Shown here piece by piece: positions 48,237-64,000 of a stretch of 64,000 bases of DNA. Both the position numbers and the translations under genes were made by a program. How positions within the stretch are numbered: position 1 is the first letter of the stretch; each line of letters opens with the position of its first letter. Below the pieces are notes generated by a model. It was not told the origin of the DNA, made no database searches, and saw only the letters and a program-made list of their open reading frames with translations. The stretch lies in contig NC_044986.1 of assembly GCF_008728515.1 (NCBI RefSeq), positions 68,386,817 to 68,450,816 on the forward strand, in the 5' to 3' direction. Origin of the DNA: Papio anubis (taxonomy: Eukaryota > Chordata > Mammalia > Primates > Cercopithecidae).

Positions 48237-48821
48237 TGTTGGTAGAAGAGCTGAGGCAGGACTGGCTTGTCTGTTGTAATATAAGAGTATTGGAAGATGT
48301 CCGGTGTCCAGGGTCTAAAACCCCTCGTGGCCTCTGGAACACCAAGCTCTGTGCCAAAGGGTGGAAGGCTGCCCTTCCGCACCACAAATCTAAGCCCAGG
48401 GCATAAAACCGCTCATGGCTTGGATGGAATCCAGGGTTCAGGGCATAAAACCCCTCGTAGCCTCTGGAATGTGCACAGGCTTCATGTTGGTGGCTCTCCC
48501 AGGCTCCTAAACATGTTCTCCATTATCTCAAGCAGCAGAGCATATTCTATATGCGTCAAAGAAAACACTAAACCATCACAGCTATGCTTGATGCACCGCT
48601 ACCTTTCTACCCCCACATCTGCACGTCCTCACCACCTGCTTCTTTGTTTGATCACCGATAAACAGTGTGGGTTCCCAGAGCTCGGGGCCTTCACAGCCTC
48701 CATACCAGCGTTGGCCCCCTGGACCCACCTTATGCACTCTTACCTTGTCTTTTCTCTTTCCTTTGACTTCACCGGACTTCATAGCCCCCATGGCCTAGTG
48801 TTGGGTCTGATCATCCCAACA
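48237..48821 (+). repeat. 5' LTR of the HERV-K-like provirus
   Basis: Begins 'tgttggtagaagagctgagg' and ends 'tcatcccaaca'. The polyadenylation signal equivalent reads GATAAA here but AATAAA in the 3' LTR. Confidence 0.92.
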
Positions 48822-48825
48822 TTTC

Positions 48826-48843
48826 TGGCGCCCAACATGGGGC
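48826..48843 (+). promoter_or_regulatory. Primer-binding site, tRNA-Lys type
   Basis: 'tggcgcccaacatggggc' follows the LTR by four bases. One CpG-to-CpA change separates it from the usual lysine primer site, which defines the K group. Confidence 0.9.
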
Positions 48844-49013
48844 TGTGAAGACCCTGGTGAAGGAATATTAGAGCATGCAGAAGCAGAGGATGTATTGTCA
48901 GAGGACACCCGAGGACGACTGAAAGAAGTTCTGCAGGTAAGCTGGGCTCTCAGAAGAACCAGTGCAACAATGGGACAGAACGAAAGTAAACATTCTGCTT
49001 ATTTAAATTTCTT

Positions 49014-50258
49014 TTTTTTTTTTTTTTTTTGTGGGCAGCAAGCCACCCAGGTGGTGAGGCAAGAGACTGAAGCTGTTCAATAAAGAAACAAGCTGTTCAA
49101 TAAAGAAAATACCTAAAATAAGAATAGTTATATTAGACATAGAATATAGACATGATTATATATGAATATTATCAATAATTAGTTGGTAGCATTACTCTTT
49201 ATTCCAATGTTATAATAATCTCTGCTTTGCAATTATAACCTAGGAAAAACCAGGCCATACAGAGATAGGAGCTGAAGGGACATGGTGAGAAGTGACCAGA
49301 AGACAGTGTAAGCCCTTTGTCACGTCTGGACAGGGCCACTAGAGGGCTCCTTGGTCTAGCGGTAACACCAGTGCCTGGGAAGGCACCCGTTACTTAACAG
49401 ACCAGGAAAGTTAGAGAAGACTCTGCTCCACCACCTCTTGTGGAAGGCTTGACATCAGTCAAGCCCACCCACAGCCATCCGGAGGCCTAAACGTCTCTCT
49501 GTGCTGTGCTTCAGCAGTCACACTCCTGGTCCACTTTCATGTTCCACCCTGTACACCTGGCTCCGCCTTCTAGAGAGCAGTAGCAGAATTAGTGAGAATG
49601 TTAAACTCTTTGATCTCTCCAAGAAATGCATAGAAGAAATAATGACCTAAGCTGTCCCCTCTTTCTCTCCGCCTCGGCTACCAAACAGGGAAGGGCCCCC
49701 TGTCTGGTGGACACATACTTGCATGACCTTACCTATCATTGGAGATGACTAACACTCCTTATCCTGCCCTCTTGCCTTGTATACAATAAATAGCAGTGCA
49801 GCCAGGCATTTGGGGCCACTATTGGCCTCTGCATCTTGGTGGTAGTGGTCTCCCGGACCCAGCTGTCTTTTTTTTCTATCTCTTTGTCTTGTGTCTTTAT
49901 TTCTATGATCTCTCATCTCTGCACATGAGGAGAAAAACCCACAGGTCCTGTAGGGCTGGTCCCTACATTTTTTGAGACAGAGTCTTGCTCTGTCACCCAG
50001 GCTGGAGTGCAGTGGTGCGATCTCGGCTCACTGCGAGCTGTGTCTCCAAGGTTCACGCCATTCTTCTGCCTCAGCCTCCTGAGTAGTTGGGACTACAGGT
50101 GTGTGCCACCACGCCTGGCTAATTTTTTGTATTTTTAGTAGAGACGGGGCTTCACTGTGTTAGCCAGGATGGTCTCGATCTACTGACCTTGAGATCCGCC
50201 TGCCTCAGCCTCCCAAAGTGCTGGGATTACAGGCATGAGCCACCGCGCCCGTCCTTGG
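49014..50258 (-). mobile_element. AluY-type Alu in gag, carrying a solo LTR in its tail
   Basis: The Alu body is at 49974-50258, and the poly-T tail is split by an LTR (T at 49012-49029 and 49968-49973). A perfect 'ttatttaaatttctt' duplication (48999-49013, 50259-50273) bounds the whole unit, so the LTR arrived after the Alu. Confidence 0.93.
49030..49967 (+). mobile_element. HERV-K-class solo LTR (LTR13-like)
   Basis: 938 bp from 'tgtgggcagcaagccaccca' to 'gggctggtccctaca', lying in the poly-T of an Alu, so the target duplication is a run of T. A TATA/AATAAA-like 'tacaataaatagc' is at about 49782-49794. The text looks like LTR13 of the HML-4 group; this name is from recognition only. Confidence 0.85.
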
Positions 50259-51440
50259 TTATTTAAATTTCTTAAGGCATTTATTATGGAGAGGGGGAGT
50301 GAAAATTAGTACTCAGAATTTATTAACACTCTTTAGTACTGTAGAGTAGTTTTGCCCATGATTCCCAGAACAAGGGATAGTGGAGTTGGATGAATGGGAA
50401 AGAATTGGCAGAGATTTTTAAAAGGCACATAAAGAAGGAGCCAAATTCCAGTGTCTTTTTGGTCAGTGTGGACGTTGATAAAGGCAGCTCTTGAGCCATT
50501 TCAAACAGATGATGAGGCAGGTTCAGATGAGGAAGAGGCAGACAAGTGTGAAAAATTAACTTCAGATTCTGAATGTGAGGAACAGGAACCAGAGGAAATT
50601 AAATAAAAGAAAGGGAAACTGAAAAAGGTACATTTCACTAGCCCGTCGGTTCCACCTCCTGAATTAAGTGAATGGCCACCTCCTCCCTTTCCCTTAGTGG
50701 GCAAGAAAATGAATTAGCTGAAAAACTTACTGCTCCTATAGTTGCAACATGAAAACCTGGAGTGATTGGTGATGCTATACAAAATTCTATTCAAAAGGCT
50801 AGAGCCGAGGGAAACCTTGAAGCGTGGCAATTTCCAGTTACTATAACCCAACAAGGAGGACAGAATGTAGCTAATTGGGCCACTTTTCCTTTTAAGTTGT
50901 TAAAGGAATCTAAGCAAGCCATTAGTCAATATGGGCCAAATTCTCCTTTTGTACGAACTTTACTAAAAAATGTGGCTCTTGATAATAGATTAATACCATA
51001 TGATTGGGATACTTTAACAAAACCCGTTCTCACTCCATCCCAGTACTTGCAGTTTAAAACTTAGTGGGCTGATGAAGCTCAAACTCAAGCAAGAGAAAAC
51101 ACACAAGCACAGCTGCCTGTGCCTGTTTCCTTTGAACAATTAATGGGATTGGGCCCTAATTGGGGCCGATGAGACAATCAAGCAGTAATGAAAAATGTTG
51201 CCATTGTTCAGTTACACACTGTGTGTTTACAGGTATGGAAAAAAAATAAATGTTACAGGGAAAAAATGTCCTTCTTTCAGTTCTGTCTGACAAGGACCTA
51301 AAGAACCATATACTGACTTTATTGCTCAGCTCCAAGAGGCCATGCATAAAGCCATAACTGATAAAACAGCTCAAGATGTGGTAATACAACTCCTTGCATA
51401 GGATAATGCTAATACAGAGTGTCAAAATGCTATTAGACCT

Positions 51441-52595
51441 ATGAGAGGGAAGGCTCATTTGGCTGAATATATTAAGGCTTGTGATGGCATTGGAGGTAAC
51501 TTAAATAAGGCTACTATTTTAGCCCAAGCTATGGCTGGACTAAAGGTGGAAAAAAATATGCCCCGTTTCTCAGGCTCTTGTTTTAATTGTGGGAAATTTG
51601 GACACACAAAAAAGGAATGTAGAAAAGGAAATCAAAAGGCTAAAACTATTACCATCAATCAACAGAAAAGTCCCAGTGTATGCCCCCAGTGTAAGAAGGG
51701 CAATCACTGGACAAATCAGTGTCATTCTAAATTTAGCAAAGATGGGCAACCTCTTTTGGGAAACAGGAAGAGGGGCCCGAGGCAGGCCCCTCAACAAACC
51801 GAGGCATATCTGGTACACTCAGTGCCCTTACAAACGTACAATAATTGTCCCCCGCCACAGCAGACCGTGCCGCCACAGATCTTTGCAGCAGTTCCTGTTT
51901 CCCTACTTCCTGGGGAGCCACTAAAGAACGTCCCCATGGGAGTTAGGGGCTCTTTACCCTCAGGAACAGTTGGTCTATTGCTTGGAAGGTCTAGTTTAAA
52001 TTTCAGAGGTATCACTGTACATACAGGAATAATTGATTCTGATTACACCAGAGAGATTAAATTAGTTATTAGTTCCTCAATTCCATGGTCTGCTTCCCCA
52101 GGAGAAAGAATTGCTCAGTTGTTACTGTTACCTTATGCAAAACTGGGAAGCAGGACAGTAAAAAGAATAGGAGGCTTTGGTAGGACTAATCCAGCAGAAG
52201 CTGTATATTGGGTTAATCAAGTGTCTGATAAGAGACCTATGTGTACAGTAACCATTCAAGGAAAGAACTTTGAAGGGTTAGTAGATACTGGAGCTGATGT
52301 CTCTGTTATTGGTTTAAATCAATGGCCCCAGCATTGGCCTAAGCAAAAGGCATCCATTGGTATTGTTGGAGTAGGGGCTGCCTTAGAAGTTTTTCATTAT
52401 TTAATTTTGCCATGCCAAGGGCTGAATTGCCAAGAAGGGACAATTCAACCTATTATTACACCTATTCCTGTCAACCTATGGGATAGAGACTTATTACAAC
52501 AATGGGGTGCTAAAATATCTCTCCTATGGATTAGTATAGTAGTAACAATAAACAAATGGCGAGAAAAATGGGATATCTCCCAGGGAAGGGACTAG
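51441..52595 (+). pseudogene. pro: Continuous gag nucleocapsid-dUTPase-protease frame
   Basis: A 384-codon frame links nucleocapsid (two zinc knuckles, residues 47-94), a dUTPase-like domain (residues about 170-236, with Ser-Pro-Gly-Glu-Arg-Ile-Ala-Gln) and an aspartic protease. The protease has active site Asp-Thr-Gly-Ala-Asp at residues 282-286 and ends with the Trp-Asp-Arg-Asp-Leu-Leu block near 347-352. In betaretroviruses gag and pro are normally in different frames joined by ribosomal frameshifting, so finding them in one frame implies an indel in this copy. The protease C-terminal tail is out of frame (52556-52676). Confidence 0.8.
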
Positions 52596-52599
52596 GAAA

Positions 52600-53800
52600 A
52601 AATGAAAATGGCCAACCAGAACCTTTAGAACTAAAAGGACAAACAGATCAAACTGGATTAGGGTATCATTTTTAGGAGCAGCCATGGCTGAGCCTCCGGC
52701 TCCCACTCCTCTTGTTTGGTTAACTGCCAAACCAGTTTGGGTGGAGCAATGGCCACTGAAACAGGAAAAACTGGAGGCTTTAAAAGAATTGGTACAGAAA
52801 CAATTACAAAAGAGACACATAGAGCCTACTTTCTCTCCTTGGAATTCTCCTGTGTTTGTTATTAAGAAAAAATCAGGGAAATGGAGAATGTTGACAGATT
52901 TGAGGGCCATTAATGCTGTAATTCAACCCACGGGCATGCGGCAACCAGGGCTGCCCTCCCCAACTATGATTCCTAAATCCTCGCCTCTAATAGTGATAAA
53001 TTCAAAAGATTGCTTCTTTACTATTCCTTTAGCTACCCAAGATTAGGAAAAACTTGCTTTTACTATTCCCGCTATAAATAACAAAGAACCAGCGGATGAA
53101 TACCATTGGAAAGTATTACTATTTGTCAAACTTATGTCAGAAAAGCTATTAAACCAGTTAGAGAACAATTCAAAAAATGTTGTATTATCCATTACATGGA
53201 TGCTATTTTATGTGCAGCTGAAACTAGGGAGGAAAAGGCTGTAACTGCAGCAGGGTTAATCATAGCCCCTGATAAAATCCAAACTTCTACTCCCTTTCAG
53301 TATTTAGGAATGAAAGTAGAACAAAGTACTATTAAGCCTCAAAAGATTCAAATTAGAAGAGATAATTTAAAATCCCTAAATGATTTTCAAAATTTATTAG
53401 GAGATATTAATTTGATTCATCCCACTTTAGGCATTCCTACTTATGCTATGTCTCACCACTTTTCTACCTTACGAGGTGATTCTAACTTAAACAGTAAACA
53501 CTCCCTGTCCAAAGAGGCATTAGAGAAACTTCAATTAATTGAAGAAAAAATTCCACAGGCACAAGTGACTCGAATTGACCCTGTGCAACCATTACAGTTT
53601 TTAGTTTTTCCTACTAAACATTCACCTACAGGAGTTATTGTTCAACAGAATGGTCTGGTTGAGTGGCTTTTTCTACCTCACAATACAACCAAAACTCTTA
53701 CTCTGTACTTAGATCAAATTGCTGTACTAATAGGACAAGCAAGGCTGCGCACAACAAAGTTAATGGGATATAATCCAATCAAATTACAGTTCCATTAAAC
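52600..53800 (+). pseudogene. pol: pol reverse transcriptase (HERV-K-like)
   Basis: Frame 52684-53046 (120 codons) has the fingers motif Ser-Pro-Trp-Asn-Ser-Pro-Val-Phe, then Asp-Leu-Arg-Ala-Ile-Asn, and ends at TAG. Frame 53106-53798 (230 codons) starts near Cys-Gln-Thr-Tyr-Val. The catalytic Tyr-Met-Asp-Asp motif reads Tyr-Met-Asp-Ala (Ala codon 53202-53204), so a metal-binding Asp is lost. Thumb and connection text follows. Inactive. Confidence 0.82.
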
Positions 53801-54425
53801 AAACAACAAATTGAGCAAGCTTACATTAATTCCCAGGAATGGCAAGTTAATTTGGCAGGTTTTATTGACATCCTTGATAATCATTATCCTACATCCAAAA
53901 TATTCCAATTTCTTAAATTAACATCATGGATATTGCCTTCCATTACTCAAAAAGCACTTATTGAAGGGGCCATTACTGTTTTTATTTGATGGATCTAGTA
54001 ATGGAAAGGCTTCATTTGTGGGACCTCAAAAACAAGTTTTTCAAACTGACTTTGCTTCTGCTCAAAATGCTGAACTTATGGCTGTGATAACAGTGTCACA
54101 ATCTTTTAAACAGGCAATAAACACTGTTTCTGATTCAGCCTATGTAGTGCAAGCCACACAAAATATTGAATGTGCCTTAATTCAAAATGTGACTAATGAC
54201 CAACTTAATCTTTTATTTCATTCTTTACAGCAAGCAGTACCACAAAGGCATTCCCCTTTCTATAGCACTCATATGAGAGCACATACTAACCTCCCTGGCC
54301 CTTTAACTAAACTTAATCAAAGGGTGGATAATTATATGGGGAAGAGGATTTGCTTGTATCTCTCCAGGTAACAATCAGGTGCCTGTATGGGTGCCTACCA
54401 AACATCTGAAAATCTATCATTAGCT
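53800..54425 (+). pseudogene. pol: pol RNase H and integrase end, core deleted
   Basis: Frame 53961-54371 contains RNase H motifs Phe-Asp-Gly-Ser-Ser, Ala-Glu-Leu-Met-Ala, Ser-Asp-Ser-Ala-Tyr and His-Met-Arg-Ala-His-Thr. Near 54325-54345 it jumps to the extreme integrase C-terminus (Val-Pro-Val-Trp-Val-Pro-Thr in another frame at about 54380). The zinc-binding domain, catalytic core and most of the C-terminal domain of integrase are absent, a deletion of roughly 0.7-0.8 kb. Confidence 0.75.
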
Positions 54426-54487
54426 ACAGCAGGAAGACAGGGCTCTGGGAAGAGTCATCTGGGAAGAGTCCAGAACTCCTGATACAA

Positions 54488-56740
<2,253 letters not shown>

Positions 56741-56754
56741 AGAAAAGGGAGGCA

Positions 56755-57360
56755 TGTTGGTAGAAGAACTGAGGCAGGACTGGCTTGTCTGTCATAATGT
56801 AAAAGATGGAATTTTTCCAATGTAAAAATTAGAAGATGTCCGGGATCTAGGGTCTAAAACTCCTCATGGCCTTTGGAACACCAAGCTCTGTGCCAAAGGG
56901 TGGAAGGCTGCCCTGCTGTACCACAAATCTAAGTCCAGGGCATAAAACCCCTCCTGGCTTGGATGGAATCCAGGGCTCAGGGCATAAAACCCCTCATAGC
57001 CTCTGGAATGTGCACAGACTTCGTGTTGGTTGCTCTCCCAGGCTTGTAAACATGTTCTCCATTATCTCAAGCAGCAGAGCATATTCTATATGTGTCAAAG
57101 AAAACACTAAACCATCACAGTTATGCTTGATGCACCACTACCTTTCTATCCCCACATCTGCACGTCCTCACCACCTTCTTCTTTGTTTGATCACCAATAA
57201 ATAGTGTGGGTTCCCAGAGCTCAGGGCCTTCACAGCCTCCATACCAGCGTTGGCCCCCTGGACCTACCTTATGCACTCTTACCTTGTCTTTTCTCTTTCC
57301 TTTGACTCCGCTGGACTTAGTAGCCCCCAGGGCCTAGTGTTGGGTCTGATTACCCCATCA
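56755..57360 (+). repeat. 3' LTR of the HERV-K-like provirus
   Basis: 606 bp, collinear with the 5' LTR, ending 'taccccatca'. AATAAA is at 57196-57201. Confidence 0.92.
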
Positions 57361-58005
57361 TTTGAGAGGGATGAGTCAGTCCTGAGAACTCAGGCAAAGC
57401 CAAGTAGGTGGCCCTGCTATTGATTAAAAGAGATCGGCTTACCTGCTGCTAGTAGAGTTACCCTGGGCTCCAATGCAGTGATTGCAGTGGGGGCCAGGAG
57501 CCCTGGGCCTCATCAGTCTTCAGTGGCTAGGCCAAGGAGCTGTGGGAGTGCAAGCGGTTCTTCACTTTTTGTCTTATTGAAGGGATGGTAGCTCTGAGGA
57601 GCAGGGTTGTCTGTCCATCTGTTGAGAGCACAGTCAGACTTCCAGTGGCCAGTCTGCTGGCAGACTGGGCAAGGGCTCTTCGGCACTCATGGGTTGGGAC
57701 ATGCCTGCACCCAGGGGCCTTCTATGCCGCACTTAAAACAAAGCCCAGGAGGATTGCTGCTATCAGGTCTTTTGTGCCCTTGGGTACCATGGCTAGGCTG
57801 ACAGATAGCTGTGCTAAAAGCTGGTATTTAGCATGATCTCTTTGGGTTTTGTCTAATTTATTTCACTGATCCCTGTGACTAAAGACTTTGAAAGCCACGT
57901 TAAGGAGGTCTTGTTGTGGGATTTGAGGGCCATCTTCAGCCTTTTTAAGTTTGCGCTGGATGTCGGGGGCAGATTGGGAAATAAAATGGGTATTAAGAAC
58001 AATAG
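57361..58005 (-). pseudogene. gag: gag nucleocapsid region (outer provirus)
   Basis: On the minus strand the text around 57740-57590 gives cysteine-knuckle-like segments (Cys-x2-Cys...Gly-His-Trp) and the gag end. Capsid-like text follows up to the L1 insertion at 58006. No single frame spans it. Its position between HERV-K and L1 shows both inserted into the same older provirus. Confidence 0.6.
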
Positions 58006-59007
58006 ATCCGGGGAAGGTTCCAAAATGGCTGAATAGGAACAGCTCCAGTCTACAGCTCCCAGCGTGAGCAACACAGAAGACGCGTGATCTCTGCATTTCC
58101 AACTGAGGTACCGGGTTTATCTCACTGGGGCTTGTCGGACAGTGGGTGCAGGAGAGCACGTGCAGCCCACAGACTGAGCTGAAGCAGGGCAAGGCATTGC
58201 CTCACCTGGGAAGTGCAAGGGGTTAGGGAATTCCCTTTCCTAGCCAAGGGAAGCCGAGACAGATAGCACCTGGAAAATCGGGTCACTCCCACCCTAATAA
58301 TGTGCTTTCTGAACGGTCTTAGCAAATGGCACACCAGGAGATTATATCCTGCACCTGACTCAGAGGGTCCCACACCCATGATGGGACTAGCACAGCAGTC
58401 TGAGATCTAACTGCAAGGCAGCAGCGAGGCTAGGGGAGGGGCACCTGCCATTGCTGAGGCTTGAGTAGGTAAACAAAGTGGGGGAGGTTCAAACTGGGTG
58501 GAGCCCACCACAGCTCAAGGAGGCCTGTCTGCCTTTTTAGACTCCACCTCTCGGGGCAGGGCATAGCTGAACAAAAGGCAGCAGAAACTTCTGCAGACTT
58601 AAACGTCCCTGTCTGACAGCTTTGAAGAGAGTAGTGGTTCTCCCAGCATGGAGTTTGAGATCTGAGAACGGACAGACTGCCTCCTCAAGTGGGTCCCTGA
58701 CCCCAGAATAGCCTAACTGGGAGGCATCTCCCAGTAGGGGCCGACTGACACCTCATATGGCCGGGTGCCCCTCTTGAGACAAAGTTTCCACAGTAACGAT
58801 CAGGCAGCAACAAGGCTGTTCTGCAGCCTCTGCTGGCGATACCCAGGCAAACAGGGTCTGGAGTGGACCTCCAGCAAACTCCAACAGACCTGCAGCTGAT
58901 GATCCTGACTGTTAGAAGGAAAACTAACGAACAGAAAGGGCATCCATACCAAAAGCCCATCTGTATGTCACCATCATCAAAGACCAAAGGTAGATAAAAC
59001 CACAAAG
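58006..59007 (+). promoter_or_regulatory. L1 5' untranslated/promoter region
   Basis: About 1 kb of GC-rich L1 5' UTR. The first bases keep a YY1-like 'caaaatggc' in antisense/sense context as in active L1s ('aagatggc' there). Decayed, not assumed active. Confidence 0.75.
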
Positions 59008-60013
59008 ATGGGGAGAAACCAGAGCAGAAAGGCTGAAAATTCTAAAAATCAGAGCGCCTCTTCTCCTCCAAAGGAATGCAGCTCCTTGCCAGCAACAGAA
59101 CAAAGCTCTGACTTTGATGAGTTGAGAGAAGAAGGCTTCAGATGATCGTAATAACAAACTTCTCAGAGCTAAAGGAGAATGTTCGAACCCATTGCAAAGA
59201 AGCTAAAAACCTTGAAAAAAGATTAGACAAATGACTAATTAGCATAACCAGTGTAGAGAAGACCTTAAATGACCTGACGGAGCTGAAAACCATGGCACGA
59301 GAACTACGTGATGCATGCACAAGCTTCAGTAGCCAATTCAATCAACTGGAAGAAAGGGTGTCAGTGATTGAAGATCAAATGAATGAAATGAAGTGAGAAG
59401 ATAATTTTAGAGAAAAAAAGAGTAAAAAGAAATGAACAAAGCCTACAAGAAATATGGGACTATGTGAAAAGACCAAATCTACCTCTGATTGGTGTACCTG
59501 AATGTGACGGGGAGAATGGAACCAAGTTGGAAAACACTCTTCAGGAGAACTTCCCCAACCTAGCAAGGCAGGCCAACATTCAAATTCAGGAAATACAGAG
59601 AACACCACAAAGATACTCCTCGAGAAGAGCAACCCCAAGACACATAATTGTCAGATTCACCAAAGTTGAAATGAAGGAAAAAATGTTAAGGGCAGCCAGA
59701 GAGAAAGGTCAGGTTACCCACAAAGGGAAGCCCATCAGACTAATAGTGGATCTCGGCAGAAACTCTACAAGCCAGAAGGGGGGGGGGGGCGCCAATATTC
59801 AACATTCTTAAAGAAAAGAATTTTCAACCCAGAATTTCATACCCAGCTAAACTAAACTTCATAAGTGAAGGAGAAATAAAATCCTTTACAGACAAGCAAA
59901 TGCTGAGAGATTTTGTCACCACCAGGCCTGCCTTACAACAGCTCCTAAAGGAAGCACTAAACATGGAAAGGAACAACCGATATCAGTCACTGCAAAAACA
60001 TGCCAAATTGTAA
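59008..60013 (+). pseudogene. L1 ORF1 pseudogene
   Basis: Starts Met-Gly-Arg-Asn-Gln at 59008, giving a basic N-terminus. A stop occurs near 59143 and other frames continue through the coiled coil. 59464-59811 (115 codons) covers the RNA-recognition and start of the C-terminal domain, with Arg-Arg-Ala-Thr-Pro-Arg-His. A run of 12 G at 59778-59789 then breaks the frame. ORF1 normally makes an RNA-binding chaperone of about 338 residues; this copy cannot. Confidence 0.85.
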
Positions 60014-60076
60014 AGACCATCAATGCTAGGAAGAAACTGCATCAATTAATGAGCAAAATAACCAGCTAACATCATA

Positions 60077-63132
<3,056 letters not shown>

Positions 63133-63345
63133 ACAATGAGAACACTTGGACACAGGAAGGGGAACATCACACACCAGGGCCTGTCATGGGGTGGAGGAGA
63201 GGGGAGGGATAGCATTAGGAGAAATACATAATGTAAATGACAAGTTAATGGGTGCAGCACACCAACATGGCACATGTATACATATGTAACAAACATGCAC
63301 ATTGTGCACATATACCCTAGAACTTAAAGTATATATATATAAAAA
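63133..63345 (+). other. L1 3' UTR and A-rich end
   Basis: G-rich segment 'ggggtggaggagagggga' at about 63189-63206, then 'acatgtatacatatgtaac' and an AT/A-rich end. Confidence 0.85.
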
Positions 63346-63356
63346 AAGAACAATAG

Positions 63357-63831
<475 letters not shown>

Positions 63832-64000
63832 TACCGTGCAGCTTTGTTAAGGCCTGCAATGAGGCAAGTAATCATATGGTTACAGACGCCCGGCCTGGGT
63901 CTGTAGGTTGGTACTCCCAGAAAGGCTCTTCCCAGGGAACAGCGGCGGCTCCTACGGGCTTAGTAGGATCTTGCCCATGAAGATTGTCAGCATGTGCCTG
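63832..64000 (-). pseudogene. gag: gag capsid, continuing beyond window (outer provirus)
   Basis: Minus-strand gag text resumes after the Alu and runs off the window, with conserved Trp/Pro-rich capsid words near 63900-63960. The provirus therefore continues to the right. Confidence 0.6.

Larger units (their letters stand above)
48970..51900 (+). pseudogene. gag: gag (HERV-K-like)
   Basis: The start codon at 48970 gives Met-Gly-Gln-Asn-Glu-Ser-Lys, a myristoylation-type N-terminus. An Alu interrupts after about 13 codons. Matrix text resumes at 50274. The frame 50762-51064 (100 codons) is capsid, followed by TAG at 51062-51064. Nucleocapsid has two Cys-x2-Cys-x4-His-x4-Cys knuckles (residues 47-60 and 81-94 of the frame starting 51441). 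Several stops and the insertion make it non-functional. Confidence 0.82.

Noticed and set aside
48297..48848. 183-codon frame as a gene
   Set aside because: It is a chance frame across the HERV-K 5' LTR. A related 112-codon frame occurs in the 3' LTR at 56866-57204.
49330..49410. tRNA-like text 'ccttggtctagcggtaac'
   Set aside because: It resembles the B-arm of a tRNA superficially but is part of the LTR13-like sequence and has no cloverleaf.

Overview
This window is primate nuclear DNA made almost entirely of interspersed repeats. I find no convincing host protein-coding gene. Five Alu copies (12693-12991, 22843-23144, 31041-31284, 39974-40789, 55727-56021) carry variants that I associate with the AluYR group of Old World monkeys: 'ggctcaagcctgtaatccc' and 'gatccggccactgcac' read in Alu sense. 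Together with the L1PA-type L1 and the endogenous retroviruses, this points to a cercopithecid genome (macaque, baboon or relative) rather than an ape. No tool was run; family names come from recognition by eye.

Layout. 1-31 kb: dense Alus of both orientations, pieces of old L1 and L2, MIR, several MaLR-type LTRs and at least four ERV LTRs (14407-15110, 16478-16998, 17644-18311, 22675-23683), plus an LTR-leader remnant at 21495-22440 and a 435-bp GAAA/GGAA microsatellite at 13807-14241. 31363-38487: a class I provirus on the plus strand with a tRNA-Glu-type primer site, two LTRs of about 466 bp and 4-bp target duplications. Its gag is degraded and its interior is a mosaic: an integrase tail and surface-protein segment of one lineage are joined to an integrase and envelope of a HERV-E/ERV3-like lineage. 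An inverted copy of its envelope 3' end lies just outside the 3' LTR (38539-38803). 39.7-40.8 kb: a young AluYR sits in an old Alu and is itself split by a 508-bp solo LTR. 41.1 kb: a decayed half of a tRNA-Arg gene.

42067 to the window end is a large nest. The outer element is a class I provirus on the minus strand (3' LTR, env, pol, gag in increasing coordinate; its 5' end lies outside). Inserted into it are an Alu (47439-47735), a complete HERV-K-like provirus on the plus strand with both LTRs and a tRNA-Lys primer site (48237-57360), a 5.3-kb L1 on the plus strand (58006-63345) and an Alu (63497-63831). The HERV-K copy contains an Alu whose poly-T tail was hit by a further HERV-K-class solo LTR (49030-49967), and an AluYR in its env.

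All retroviral and L1 reading frames seen are broken by stops, frameshifts, deletions or insertions, so the genes are annotated as pseudogenes. The main value of the window is its stratigraphy: target-site duplications let most insertions be ordered in time.
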